DNA from: Sediminitomix flava
GTDB lineage: Bacteria; Bacteroidota; Bacteroidia; Cytophagales; Flammeovirgaceae
DNA length: 64,000 bases
Assembly (NCBI RefSeq): GCF_003149185.1
Contig: NZ_QGDO01000001.1
Span: 868,001-932,000 of the forward strand
Direction of reading: 5' to 3'
Shown here: one piece after another, positions 10,136 to 18,329 of the stretch
Position numbering within the stretch: the stretch's first letter is position 1
Layout: the number at the start of each line of letters is the position of its first letter
Notes under the pieces: model-generated
Databases searched by the model: none
What the model saw: only the letters and a program-made list of their open reading frames with translations
What the model was told of the DNA's origin: nothing
Translations under genes and position numbers: made by a program

Positions 10136-10711
10136 TTATTCAGATTCTTGTAATTTTTTTAGCCACTGTGGAACGGGACTTCCAAGGTTCGGAACTTGAG
10201 CCTGTGGTGTTGAACTCAAACTTCTTACACTCCCGTGAGGTGTCTCTACGTGACAGTCCCAACAATATTTACCATCACCATGAAATATTTCTTCATTGTC
10301 AGCCAAGTTCACTTCTGAAATCAGTTGTTCGTGACAACGTTCACAGTTTCCTTGAACTGTTTGAGCTCCTTCAGACTTTATTTGAATCACTTGAGGCTCA
10401 AGTCTGAAAGTGAACATATATGAGTGTCCTAAACCATCTTTGGCTTTAAACCAATATTTCTCGAAAACACTTGTTTGAGGAACATGACAATCATTACAGC
10501 TTGCAACTTCACGGTGAGAACTATGCTGCCAAGTTGCATATTGAGGATTCATCACATGGCAGTTTATACAGACCTCTGGCTCATCAGATAAATAAGAAAA
10601 AGCATTGGCTATGTTTAAGGTATAAATTCCCAAACCCAATAAAGCCGCCAAGAGCCCAAATACAGGGATTTTCCAAGGATCTGGAGGAGTAAAGTATCTC
10701 AGTAATTTCAT
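10136..10711 (-). CDS. nrfH: NrfH, tetraheme quinol dehydrogenase subunit of the nitrite reductase
   Basis: This 191-residue NapC/NirT-family cytochrome has one N-terminal membrane helix (residues 16-36) and four CxxCH heme sites: CINCH 48-52, CNDCH 72-76, CERCH 123-127 and CWDCH 150-154. It takes electrons from the quinol pool and passes them to NrfA, encoded 16 bases downstream. The VCINCHVMNPQYATWQHSSH segment is the conserved first-heme and quinol-site region of NrfH. The upstream 246-base gap to ccmE is a divergent control region in which I find no TAnnTTTG box in either direction, so an activator-dependent promoter is plausible. Confidence 0.95.
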   Translation of the reverse strand: MKLLRYFTPPDPWKIPVFGLLAALLGLGIYTLNIANAFSYLSDEPEVCINCHVMNPQYATWQHSSHREVASCNDCHVPQTSVFEKYWFKAKDGLGHSYMFTFRLEPQVIQIKSEGAQTVQGNCERCHEQLISEVNLADNEEIFHGDGKYCWDCHVETPHGSVRSLSSTPQAQVPNLGSPVPQWLKKLQESE

Positions 10712-10957
10712 AATAACACCCGAATAGATTCCACTATAGAATTGTAATTGTACTAGCTGTCAGTGGACGTGCTTACACACTACTTTATCCTAGAACAACA
10801 GATTTCTTGATGTTATTCATTTCTTGTTAAAAAATCCTATTAGACCTTCTCTTAAACACAGTGATATCATGTAGTTTATAGGAACATCTTACGTAGGATT
10901 CATTTTCTCCTCTACTCTGTTTATTTAGTAAGTTCTAAGCTTAATTCAACCTGTTGT

Positions 10958-11344
10958 ATGCGAAAAACACATGTAGTATTAATCTGTATAATTGCGATAG
11001 CATGTGCAATGATTCTTTCGACCACATCTTCTACTGGAAAATATGCAAACTTCAATGAAGCTTTTGCAGATGAGGGAGAGCCTTTTACGATTGTAGGGCA
11101 ATTGAATAAGTCAAAACCAATAGAATATAATCCTCAAGTTGATCCGAATATGGTTACTTTCTTTATGACGGATAAAAAGGGGAAAGAAGTCAAAGTCTAC
11201 CTCAATCAAAGTAAACCACAGGACTTTGAAAGATCGGAAGATGTTGTAGTAAAGGGTATCGCGAAAGGAGATGCTTTTTATGCTAAAACAGTCTTGTTGA
11301 AATGCCCTTCAAAATACCAAGAAGAACAGCAATTCAACCAATAA
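10958..11344 (+). CDS. ccmE: Cytochrome c maturation heme chaperone CcmE, CxxxY variant
   Basis: CcmE carries heme in the periplasm to the CcmF heme lyase. The 128-residue protein has one N-terminal membrane anchor (residues 5-24) and the OB-fold typical of the family (FTIVGQLNKSKPIEYNP and VVVKGIAKGDAFYAKTVLLKCPSKY). In the common form heme is bound by a histidine in an HxxxY motif; here the motif reads CPSKY, with Cys116 in place of histidine and Tyr120 retained. CxxxY-type CcmE proteins are known from some bacteria and archaea. The gene lies 42 bases before ccmF and is divergent from nrfHA. ccmA, B, C and D are not in the window. Confidence 0.88.
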   Translation: MRKTHVVLICIIAIACAMILSTTSSTGKYANFNEAFADEGEPFTIVGQLNKSKPIEYNPQVDPNMVTFFMTDKKGKEVKVYLNQSKPQDFERSEDVVVKGIAKGDAFYAKTVLLKCPSKYQEEQQFNQ

Positions 11345-11386
11345 TTAGGTACCCAAATTCACGATATTTTACTTCTGCTACTCATT

Positions 11387-14014
11387 ATGAATACCATAAA
11401 GGCTCTCCAAAATCTTAACTTCTATGAAAATGAACATACCCTAATTGGTATTTTAGGTCATGGTATGGTTATTTTCTCATTGTTCTCAGCTTTAATTGCA
11501 GCTATATACTTTATAAAAGCGAGTTCAAAAAAAGAGGAAGACCTCAGATGGAGAAAATGGGGTATTGTAAGTTTTAGACTTCACTTCATAGCAGTTGTTT
11601 CAACCGCACTGATGCTATTCTCAATGATTTTCAATCATTATTATGAGTATGAATATGTGTGGAAATATTCCAATAATCAGATGCCCCTTCGTTACATTTT
11701 CTCCTGTTTTTGGAGTGGGCAACAAGGTAGTATCTTGTTATGGACTTTTTGGACTGGACTGATCGGAGTAGTTCTCAGTAAACAAAAAAACTCTTGGCAA
11801 CCATATGTACTCAGCATTTTTGCCATCATCCAAGTCTTACTGAGTTCGCTTTTACTCGGGGTATATGTAGGTGATCTCAGAATTGGTGAAAGCCCTTTTA
11901 TGCTCATCAGAGAGTTACCCGACAATATGATAATGCCTTGGGCTAAAATGTCAGATTACATTGCAAAAATTGAGAACCTACAGGATGGAACAGGATTAAA
12001 CCCATTACTTCAAAACTATTGGATGGTTATACATCCTCCTACTCTATTTTTAGGATTTGCTGCAACTCAAGTACCTTTTGTATTTGCTATAGCAGCATTG
12101 TGGAGAAAGGAATTCAAAGCATGGATCAAGCCTGCTTTGCCATGGACGTACTTTGCAATTATGGTTTTAGGTGTTGGTATTCTGATGGGTGGTGCTTGGG
12201 CATATGAAGCTTTAAGTTTTGGTGGCTTTTGGGCTTGGGATCCTGTTGAAAATGCATCATTTGTTCCTTGGTTAATCATAGTTGGGGCAGGTCATTGTAT
12301 GCTAATTGCTGATAAAAAAGGGAGTAGTACATACTCTGCCTTGTTTTTAGCCATGATGTCATTCATCCTAGTTTGGTACTCTACATTCTTAACAAGAAGT
12401 GGAGTTTTAGGCGAAAGTTCTGTTCACTCCTTCACAGGTGATGGTATGCTCGGGCAGCTCTTGGTTTATCTCCTTTTGATCTTCTGCATTTCTATAGGTT
12501 TTCTCTTGAATAACTTCAAACTACAGAAACTATATGCTACTTTCTGTGTACTGATTGGTATAGCCTATATTTTATCGAAAAATACCACAATTACATTCTC
12601 GACTTTCTTGATCGGAACAATTGCATTTATGGTAGTGGGCTATGAAAAACACTTTTCTAAAGATCAGAAAGAAGAAAAACTATGGTCTAGAGAATTTTGG
12701 ATGTTTTTAGGAACCATGCTTCTTGCCATTTCCGCGATACAGATTTCAGTTACAACCTCTATTCCTGTCATCAATGGCTTATTCAATACTAGCTTTGATG
12801 CTTTCACAGATTTAGCCGAAAGAAATCATTTCTACAATGCGTGGCAAGCTCCTTTTGCAATAGCAGTAACCTTCTTGATTGGGATTACTCAATTTATGAA
12901 ATACAAGCATACAAATGCTTCTCATTTCTTTACTCAGATCTTAAAACCACTATTTGTAGCGGCTATTATAAGCTTACTATTCTTCTTCCTTCCTATTTTC
13001 ACCCCAACACATAACCTGCACCTCTTACTCGTTTTCTCTTCAATATTTGCGATTACAGCCAATTGGCACTATGTAAATAGCGTATTGAAAGGAAAAATGA
13101 AAAATGCTGGAGCAGCTATTGCACATATTGGTTTCGGGATGATTATGCTAGGAGCTACACTCTCAACCTCTGGAAGTAAAGAAATTTCAGCAAATTCATC
13201 TGGGAAAGACTTACAATTGGTAAGTGAGCAATTCAATAACAAAGAGAATATTTTACTATCAAAATATGACACGCTCCTTATGGGAGACTATTTTGTAACC
13301 TATAGAGGGAAAAAACAAAAAGGTGTAAACATCTACTTTGATGTGGGGTATTACGAAGCAATTTTCGATGAAAGTGCCAGAAGTTATTCTGTAGGCGACT
13401 CTCTTTTCTCACTAAATCCTTTTGTTCAGCTTAACGAAAAATTTGGAAATGTAGCAGAGCCTGGTACAAAGCACTTTTTGAGCCACGATGTTTTTACACA
13501 TATCAAATGGGCTGATATGGAGACTTCTGACTCGCTTGCCATATTAGATGATTATATGTCTGAATCAAAAGTTACGATCTCTGTGGGAGACAAATTCAGA
13601 CATGAAAATATAGGAGGTGTTTTCAGAGAAATATATCTGATAAAAGACTCCAAAAAGAAAGAAGAACTCGGATTACGAGAGAATGACATTGTAGTAGAAG
13701 CAAATATTAACATTCGTGAAATGTCAGAGGATTCTGAAATTTATGATATCAAGCCATTATTTATCATCCGAGATTCTTCACAAGTCATGACAAAAACTGT
13801 AAATCTCCCAGAACTAGATATCAACTTCACTATCAAAGAATTAAAAACAGAAGACAAAACCATTGTTCTCGGTATTCAAGAACGAGAATACATTGTTATG
13901 GAAGCCGTTGTCTTTCCATTTATCAATATTCTTTGGGCAGGATGTTTTATTATGGCTATAGGTTGCTGGGTTGCCATTCAAGAAAGACGTAGACAAATGA
14001 GGGTGCGACTTTAA
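11387..14014 (+). CDS. ccmF: CcmF-type cytochrome c heme lyase
   Basis: CcmF attaches heme to CxxCH motifs of apocytochromes in the periplasm. The 875-residue protein has many membrane helices and the tryptophan-rich WWD heme-handling motif as GGFWAWDPVENASFVPW near residues 281-297, preceded by WMVIHPPTLFLGFA, a conserved histidine-bearing loop. A second hydrophobic block with GAAIAHIGFGMIMLG (near residue 580) and a soluble periplasmic domain follow, with a last helix near residues 835-860. It is longer than many CcmF proteins (about 650), as is common in Bacteroidetes. ccmE precedes it. The location next to nrfHA suggests a role in maturing NrfHA, including the CxxCK site, but this is inference. 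Confidence 0.92.
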   Translation: MNTIKALQNLNFYENEHTLIGILGHGMVIFSLFSALIAAIYFIKASSKKEEDLRWRKWGIVSFRLHFIAVVSTALMLFSMIFNHYYEYEYVWKYSNNQMPLRYIFSCFWSGQQGSILLWTFWTGLIGVVLSKQKNSWQPYVLSIFAIIQVLLSSLLLGVYVGDLRIGESPFMLIRELPDNMIMPWAKMSDYIAKIENLQDGTGLNPLLQNYWMVIHPPTLFLGFAATQVPFVFAIAALWRKEFKAWIKPALPWTYFAIMVLGVGILMGGAWAYEALSFGGFWAWDPVENASFVPWLIIVGAGHCMLIADKKGSSTYSALFLAMMSFILVWYSTFLTRSGVLGESSVHSFTGDGMLGQLLVYLLLIFCISIGFLLNNFKLQKLYATFCVLIGIAYILSKNTTITFSTFLIGTIAFMVVGYEKHFSKDQKEEKLWSREFWMFLGTMLLAISAIQISVTTSIPVINGLFNTSFDAFTDLAERNHFYNAWQAPFAIAVTFLIGITQFMKYKHTNASHFFTQILKPLFVAAIISLLFFFLPIFTPTHNLHLLLVFSSIFAITANWHYVNSVLKGKMKNAGAAIAHIGFGMIMLGATLSTSGSKEISANSSGKDLQLVSEQFNNKENILLSKYDTLLMGDYFVTYRGKKQKGVNIYFDVGYYEAIFDESARSYSVGDSLFSLNPFVQLNEKFGNVAEPGTKHFLSHDVFTHIKWADMETSDSLAILDDYMSESKVTISVGDKFRHENIGGVFREIYLIKDSKKKEELGLRENDIVVEANINIREMSEDSEIYDIKPLFIIRDSSQVMTKTVNLPELDINFTIKELKTEDKTIVLGIQEREYIVMEAVVFPFINILWAGCFIMAIGCWVAIQERRRQMRVRL

Positions 14015-14024
14015 TATATTTTCT

Positions 14025-14033
14025 TATTTTTGT
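14025..14033 (+). promoter_or_regulatory. Possible -7 box before the bioB unit
   Basis: TATTTTTGT fits TAnnTTTG about 40 bases before the ATG at 14072, in the gap after ccmF. No TTTG is present at the expected upstream distance, so the promoter call is weak. Confidence 0.3.
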
Positions 14034-14071
14034 TAGACAAAGCACAAATTTTTGGATAACAGAAATTGAGT

Positions 14072-14530
14072 ATGTTTTTTTTCAAACGCTGGTCACGAAA
14101 GTCTTACGCATTATTTCACACGCTCAAAAAAGAGGTGCGAATCAGTAGATTATCTATTGATCTACTACAGGCTCAGCCTATAGCTGTAGCACAGCTTTCG
14201 TTTGCCCAAACAACAAATACAGATAGTCATGAAACAGATCATGAACATACTCCACCCCCTGATATCTTAGAACTGTTAGGAATAGAATTACTTTTAGACT
14301 TTAAAGTAGCTCAATCTGCTTGTGCCTCTGCTTCCCAGCTCAAAAGCCCAAGCCTATTGCTACTTTTTCAGTCTGCACTTTATTACTACTTCCTCCCGCT
14401 TTTACTTTTCCCCTTTCAAATCATCTTTTTTCTAAACCTTTCTAAGCATCCTTATTCCAAAGGAAGCCTTAATCGCTTTGCCTTTGGGGAAGCTAGCGAT
14501 CCAGATAGACAAAACTTTAAAATATCATGA
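14072..14530 (+). CDS. Small unknown protein translationally coupled to bioB
   Basis: I do not recognise a function. The 152-residue protein begins FFFKRWSRKSYALFHTLKKE, a strongly basic N-terminus. I recall similar 'RWSRKSYA.F.SL.K' leaders in front of some Bacteroidetes TonB-dependent receptors, but no receptor follows here. After residue 45 come a His/Asp-rich linker (SHETDHEHTPPP), the segment DILELLGIELLLDFKV, one or two hydrophobic helices (about 95-125) and a polar tail. The frame also opens at a TTG at 14066; ATG at 14072 is preferred. The stop overlaps the bioB start as ATGA (14527-14530), arguing that it is translated and belongs to the bioB transcript. It may be a decayed receptor start or a genuine small membrane protein. 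Confidence 0.5.
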   Translation: MFFFKRWSRKSYALFHTLKKEVRISRLSIDLLQAQPIAVAQLSFAQTTNTDSHETDHEHTPPPDILELLGIELLLDFKVAQSACASASQLKSPSLLLLFQSALYYYFLPLLLFPFQIIFFLNLSKHPYSKGSLNRFAFGEASDPDRQNFKIS

Positions 14531-15537
14531 ATATGAAATCAATTATCAGAAACGACTGGAGCAAAGCAGAAATCCGCGAGATTTATCACAAACCTATTTT
14601 TGACTTGATGTATGAAGCACAAAGTATACATCGTGAATTTCACAAATCTAGTGAAGTACAAGTTTGTACCTTATTATCAGTTAAAACTGGTGGTTGTAAA
14701 GAAGATTGTAGTTACTGCTCACAATCAGCGAAGTACACAACCAATGTTAAACCTCAAAAGTTAATGCCTACAGATGAGGTTTTACAAAAAGCTAAACAAG
14801 CAAAAGAAAACGGAAGTACTCGTTTCTGTATGGGTGCTGCTTGGAGAGAAGCAAGAGATAACCGTGACTTTGACAGAGTACTTGACATGGTATCTGAAAT
14901 CAACGGTATGGGAATGGAAGTCTGTGCAACACTAGGACTTCTTAACGAAGAGCAAGCTCAAAAATTAAAAGAAGCAGGACTTTATGCCTACAACCACAAC
15001 ATCGATACTTCTAGAGAATACTACGACAAAGTAATTACGACTCGTACGTTCGATGACCGTATTGAAACAATCAAGAATGCACAAAAAGCTAAGATTTCAG
15101 TTTGTTCTGGAGGTATCATTGGTTTGGGTGAAACAGAGGAAGACCGTATCAGTATGTTATTCACTCTATCTAACTTGCCAGAACATCCAGAGTCAGTACC
15201 TGTAAATGCACTTGTCGCTATTGAAGGAACACCAATGGAAGGAAATGATCGAGTTCCTGTTTGGGATATGATTCGTATGATTTCTACTGCTCGTATCTTG
15301 ATGCCAAAAGCGATGGTTCGTCTTTCTGCTGGTAGAAATGAAATGCCAGTTTCTGAGCAAGCATTATGTTTCATGGCTGGTGCAAATTCTATCTTTGCTG
15401 GTGATGAACTTTTAACAACGCCAAACCCAGCAGAAGACAAGGATAAAGCGATGTTTGACTTGTTAAACCTTGTTCCACGTCCAGCATACAAAGGGGCTGC
15501 TGCAGATAAGTTCGAACAAGTTCCTGAAAAAGTATAG
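14527..15537 (+). CDS. bioB: Biotin synthase
   Basis: BioB is a radical-SAM enzyme that inserts sulfur into dethiobiotin to give biotin, the last step of biotin synthesis, in the cytoplasm. The 336-residue length is normal. The SAM-cluster motif CKEDCSYC gives cysteines 57, 61 and 64, followed by SQSAKY. Further family segments are RFCMGAAWREARDNRDFDRV, YNHNIDTSREYY and ICSGGIIGLGE-like (VCSGGIIGLGET), and the auxiliary-cluster arginine region VRLSAGRNEM. The ATG at 14527 overlaps the stop of the small upstream gene by four bases; an in-frame ATG at 14533 is an alternative. No other bio gene is present in the window. Confidence 0.96.
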   Translation: MNMKSIIRNDWSKAEIREIYHKPIFDLMYEAQSIHREFHKSSEVQVCTLLSVKTGGCKEDCSYCSQSAKYTTNVKPQKLMPTDEVLQKAKQAKENGSTRFCMGAAWREARDNRDFDRVLDMVSEINGMGMEVCATLGLLNEEQAQKLKEAGLYAYNHNIDTSREYYDKVITTRTFDDRIETIKNAQKAKISVCSGGIIGLGETEEDRISMLFTLSNLPEHPESVPVNALVAIEGTPMEGNDRVPVWDMIRMISTARILMPKAMVRLSAGRNEMPVSEQALCFMAGANSIFAGDELLTTPNPAEDKDKAMFDLLNLVPRPAYKGAAADKFEQVPEKV

Positions 15538-15557
15538 GGAATCTATAGTATAAACTT

Positions 15558-15595
15558 AAAAGGTCTAGTCAAAATTAATTGACTAGACCTTTTTT
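15558..15595 (+). terminator. Hairpin terminator after bioB
   Basis: AAAAGGTCTAGTCAA (15558-15572) and TTGACTAGACCTTTT (15579-15593) form a perfect 15-bp stem with a six-base loop and T run. It can serve both bioB and the convergent AraC gene. Confidence 0.88.
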
Positions 15596-15606
15596 AATTA
15601 TCTTCT

Positions 15607-16650
15607 TTATCCGAACATCAAACCTGAATTGAAAAATGGTAATGTTTTACCTTTTGCTTCCAGTTGTTCTTTCTTATAGTTTTCTCTTAAAATACTTGGG
15701 CTAAGACCAAATTGCTTTCTGAAACCTCTGTTAAAATGACTTGGATGGGTAAAACCTAAAGTATAAGCTATATTACTCATAGGTTCATCTGTTTGAGTCA
15801 CCATCTCATAGGCTTTTGAAAATCTCAAATTGAGTAAGTACTGGTGAGGAGGAAGACCAAATGTTCTTTTAAAACTAGTCCTCAACTTTTCAGAACTCAT
15901 AGAAAAACGCTCTGTAAGTTCTTTCATACTTGGAGGATTAGCCAAGTTCTGACTTAATTCATCTTTTATTTGATTGAGAATATTATCAGGGTCAATTTGT
16001 GTTGATATAATTCCTTTTTCTTGACTATTTCTTTTCAAGACATTGATAAAGGTATTCATCATTTCCATTCCCCTCATATGTACATTGCCTGAATGGAATA
16101 TCGCATCGGCTTCTTCTTCAAAAATCTCTCGAAGAGACTCCCTTATATTTACATTAAGAGGATCGAACAATAACCAATCATCACACTCATTCACTAATTC
16201 AGTTAAACCAGGATAATACCTTTCTATTACATTTTCAAAAAACGAATGAGTAATTACAATATTTACAAAACGTAACCTTGAGTGTGGAGGAATATAAAAT
16301 CTCATATCATTACGAGTATCATAAAAAGATGCACTATAAAGGGAATCGTCTCCTAAAGCTACTTTTTTTTCTCCCACTTTTTCTTGATACATCACTCCAT
16401 CAAACATAAATCTGAAGGAGTAATATGAATCACGACTTGGTCTTCCTACTAGCAAATGTTCATCCTCAACCCTTAAATCAAAAGTCCCAATCTCAACCCC
16501 TTCAATTTGCTTGTATAAGTTAATTTTATAGTCATGTGTCGGTGAACTATGTTCTAGTCTTTCTTTATCCCAAATTTCTATCCCCAAATCACGACTAATA
16601 ATGTCTAAAGATTCAGACATAAATATCTGCTCAAACTCAAAAATTTCCAT
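15607..16650 (-). CDS. AraC-family transcriptional regulator
   Basis: The 347-residue protein has a C-terminal AraC DNA-binding domain at about residues 225-325, with two helix-turn-helix units: MKELTERFSMSSEKLRTSFKRTFGLPPHQYL and MSNIAYTLGFTHPSHFNRGFRKQFGLSPS. The N-terminal 220 residues have no motif I can name and probably sense a ligand. Residues 20-40 include KERLEHSSPTHDYKINLY. ATG at 16650 is taken; MSESLD at 16620 is an alternative. The target is unknown. It is convergent with bioB and preceded by an unusually long gene-less region, so it may be autoregulated or have a long leader. Confidence 0.85.
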   Translation of the reverse strand: MEIFEFEQIFMSESLDIISRDLGIEIWDKERLEHSSPTHDYKINLYKQIEGVEIGTFDLRVEDEHLLVGRPSRDSYYSFRFMFDGVMYQEKVGEKKVALGDDSLYSASFYDTRNDMRFYIPPHSRLRFVNIVITHSFFENVIERYYPGLTELVNECDDWLLFDPLNVNIRESLREIFEEEADAIFHSGNVHMRGMEMMNTFINVLKRNSQEKGIISTQIDPDNILNQIKDELSQNLANPPSMKELTERFSMSSEKLRTSFKRTFGLPPHQYLLNLRFSKAYEMVTQTDEPMSNIAYTLGFTHPSHFNRGFRKQFGLSPSILRENYKKEQLEAKGKTLPFFNSGLMFG

Positions 16651-16797
16651 GATATAAAGTGAGATGTATAACTCAAATAATTGTAAAAAATCTGTAGGTA
16701 TTATTCTAAAAAAGTAGAAATTCTAAAATACAATCCATTTCAAATTTATATGAACTCCCATCATCTATATTAACATTTTATAAGATATAGCAATAAA

Positions 16798-16826
16798 GAA
16801 AGCCAATACTATTAGTATTGACTTTC
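16798..16826 (-). terminator. Terminator-like hairpin in the gene-less region
   Basis: On the minus strand GAAAGTCAATACT and AGTATTGGCTTTC flank a three-base loop, with one mismatch, and TTTATT follows. No annotated gene ends here, which makes the hairpin notable. Confidence 0.5.
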
Positions 16827-17244
16827 AGTTATATCTTCATGATTGATCGTCAAATAAATCAAGTTTAAAACTCGAACCAACGACCAGTCTATTTTCAGAA
16901 GAAAAAATTTTCAATGAAAAAATCCTCTATCTCGCATTTATTACTATATATTATGATCTATACTTTTCTTTAATATTTTTACCCTAACCTATCTATCTTC
17001 CATTAAAGGATAATATATTTTGTAGTGTTTTATAATTCAATATCAAAATAAGCTTAGGTTCTGATTGATAGCAGATTATTTCTTAATGTATAGTTTGTTA
17101 TATGATTTAATAACTTATACAAGTTCATATTAGGTCTAAAAGGAATTCCAAACTCTCTATGATAAAAGAGTGGTAATGCCTATATAAATTACTAACGTTT
17201 TAGTATTTAATAATTCAAAGGTAGGATATAAAAAAATGAAGGTA

Positions 17245-17280
17245 TTGCACAAAAACAAAATGTAGTTGCACAAAAACAAA
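17245..17280. repeat. Phased 15-bp direct repeat
   Basis: TTGCACAAAAACAAA occurs at 17245-17259 and again at 17266-17280, exactly 21 bases apart, or two helical turns. This spacing suits a pair of regulator sites. It lies between moaA and the gene-less region. Confidence 0.7.
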
Positions 17281-17297
17281 TCTGATTAAAATCCATA

Positions 17298-18296
17298 CTA
17301 TCCTCCAATACGAACCATGCTACGGTTATTTTCTCTATCAGCTTTAGCGTTGAAGTCTTTTCCGCCTCTTTCTTTTCTCTTCTTCATGACTCCTTTTCTG
17401 ACTATCGGTTGGATACTTGTTCCGTTTCTGAATGCTGAAAGAAGATCGAGTTCTGAATCTGAGAAAAGACAATTTTTCATTTTTCCATCTGCAGTTAATC
17501 TCAGACGATTACAATCACCACAGAAAGGTTGGGAAACAGTACTAATCAGACCTACTATTGCTGATGTTCCTTCTATTTTAAAATTTGTGGAAGTTTCGTG
17601 AGCTTGATGAGCTAGCGTTTGAAGTTTATTTCCTAAATGATTTTCTAGGATGCTCACAACTTCTTGGTGGGATACTCTTTTATTGATAGACCATTCATTT
17701 CCTTGGAATGGCATAAATTCAATAAAACGGACATCCAAATTGTGTTGTATGGCAAAATCTGCAAAATCCGTTATTTCATGATCATTTTCTCCTCGCATCA
17801 AAACCACATTTACTTTGGTTTTGATTGGAGTTGTTTTCAACCATTCAATGGCTTCCATCACTTTCTCAAAGTCATTTCGCCTTGTGATATGATGAAAACC
17901 TTTAGGGTTTAAAGAATCTAGACTGACATTAATACTTTCTATTCCAGATTTAAGTAATGCTTCTTGATGTTTGGAAACTAAAACGCCATTTGTTGTCATG
18001 TGCAATGAGACTGGCATTTTAGCCAAACGTAAAAGTATATCATCTATATCTTTTCTGGCTAATGGTTCCCCTCCCGTAATACGGATTTTACGAACTCCCA
18101 TCTTTACAAAGTCGTGACAAATTGCCTCTATTTCATCCGTCTGCATCAATTCTTCAGAAGGTGAAAACTCAACATTTTCGGGCATACAATAAAAGCATCT
18201 GAGATTGCAACGGTCAGTAACCGATAGCCTCAGATAATCATGTTTTCTGCCAAAAGTGTCTTCTAAAGATTTTGTAAAGATGGAGCTATTCACCAT
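17298..18296 (-). CDS. moaA: GTP 3',8-cyclase MoaA (molybdenum cofactor biosynthesis)
   Basis: MoaA is the radical-SAM enzyme that starts molybdopterin synthesis by rearranging GTP. The 332-residue protein has both cluster motifs: the N-terminal CNLRCFYC (cysteines 30, 34 and 37) and the C-terminal cysteines in CGDCNRLRLTADGKMKNCLF. It ends in the functionally important GG (MVRIGG). It also has the ITGGEPLARKDI segment. It is the last gene of the molybdenum operon, separated from moaCB by about 33 bases. The C-terminal arginine/lysine-rich stretch KKRKERGGKDFNAKADRENN before the GG is family-typical. Confidence 0.95.
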   Translation of the reverse strand: MVNSSIFTKSLEDTFGRKHDYLRLSVTDRCNLRCFYCMPENVEFSPSEELMQTDEIEAICHDFVKMGVRKIRITGGEPLARKDIDDILLRLAKMPVSLHMTTNGVLVSKHQEALLKSGIESINVSLDSLNPKGFHHITRRNDFEKVMEAIEWLKTTPIKTKVNVVLMRGENDHEITDFADFAIQHNLDVRFIEFMPFQGNEWSINKRVSHQEVVSILENHLGNKLQTLAHQAHETSTNFKIEGTSAIVGLISTVSQPFCGDCNRLRLTADGKMKNCLFSDSELDLLSAFRNGTSIQPIVRKGVMKKRKERGGKDFNAKADRENNRSMVRIGG

Positions 18297-18329
18297 TATA
18301 AATTTTCGTCGTCTAGTAGTTAGTTTATG

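Larger units (their letters stand above)
16651..17297 (-). other. Gene-less 650-base region with promoter-like and RNA-like signals
   Basis: No open frame of note is present. On the minus strand the order is: two copies of a 15-base direct repeat (17245-17280), a TACCTTTG -7-like box (17223-17216), about 320 AT-rich bases, a tRNA-T-arm-like string (complement of 16870-16885) and a hairpin followed by TTTATT (16826-16798). A second TAnnTTTG-like box (TAAATTTG, complement of 16741-16748) lies close to the AraC gene. This could be a long AraC leader, a separate non-coding RNA, or decayed sequence. Confidence 0.4.

Noticed and set aside
14340-14530. Cobalamin riboswitch near bioB or the small upstream gene
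   Set aside because: The receptor-like leader suggested a B12 switch, but no B12 box or the expected stem series is present, and only 57 bases lie between ccmF and the small gene.
16862-16905. A real tRNA-Phe gene in the gene-less region
   Set aside because: The T-arm and anticodon-loop strings are present, but neither the anticodon stem nor the T stem pairs and there is no acceptor stem, so only a fragment is reported.
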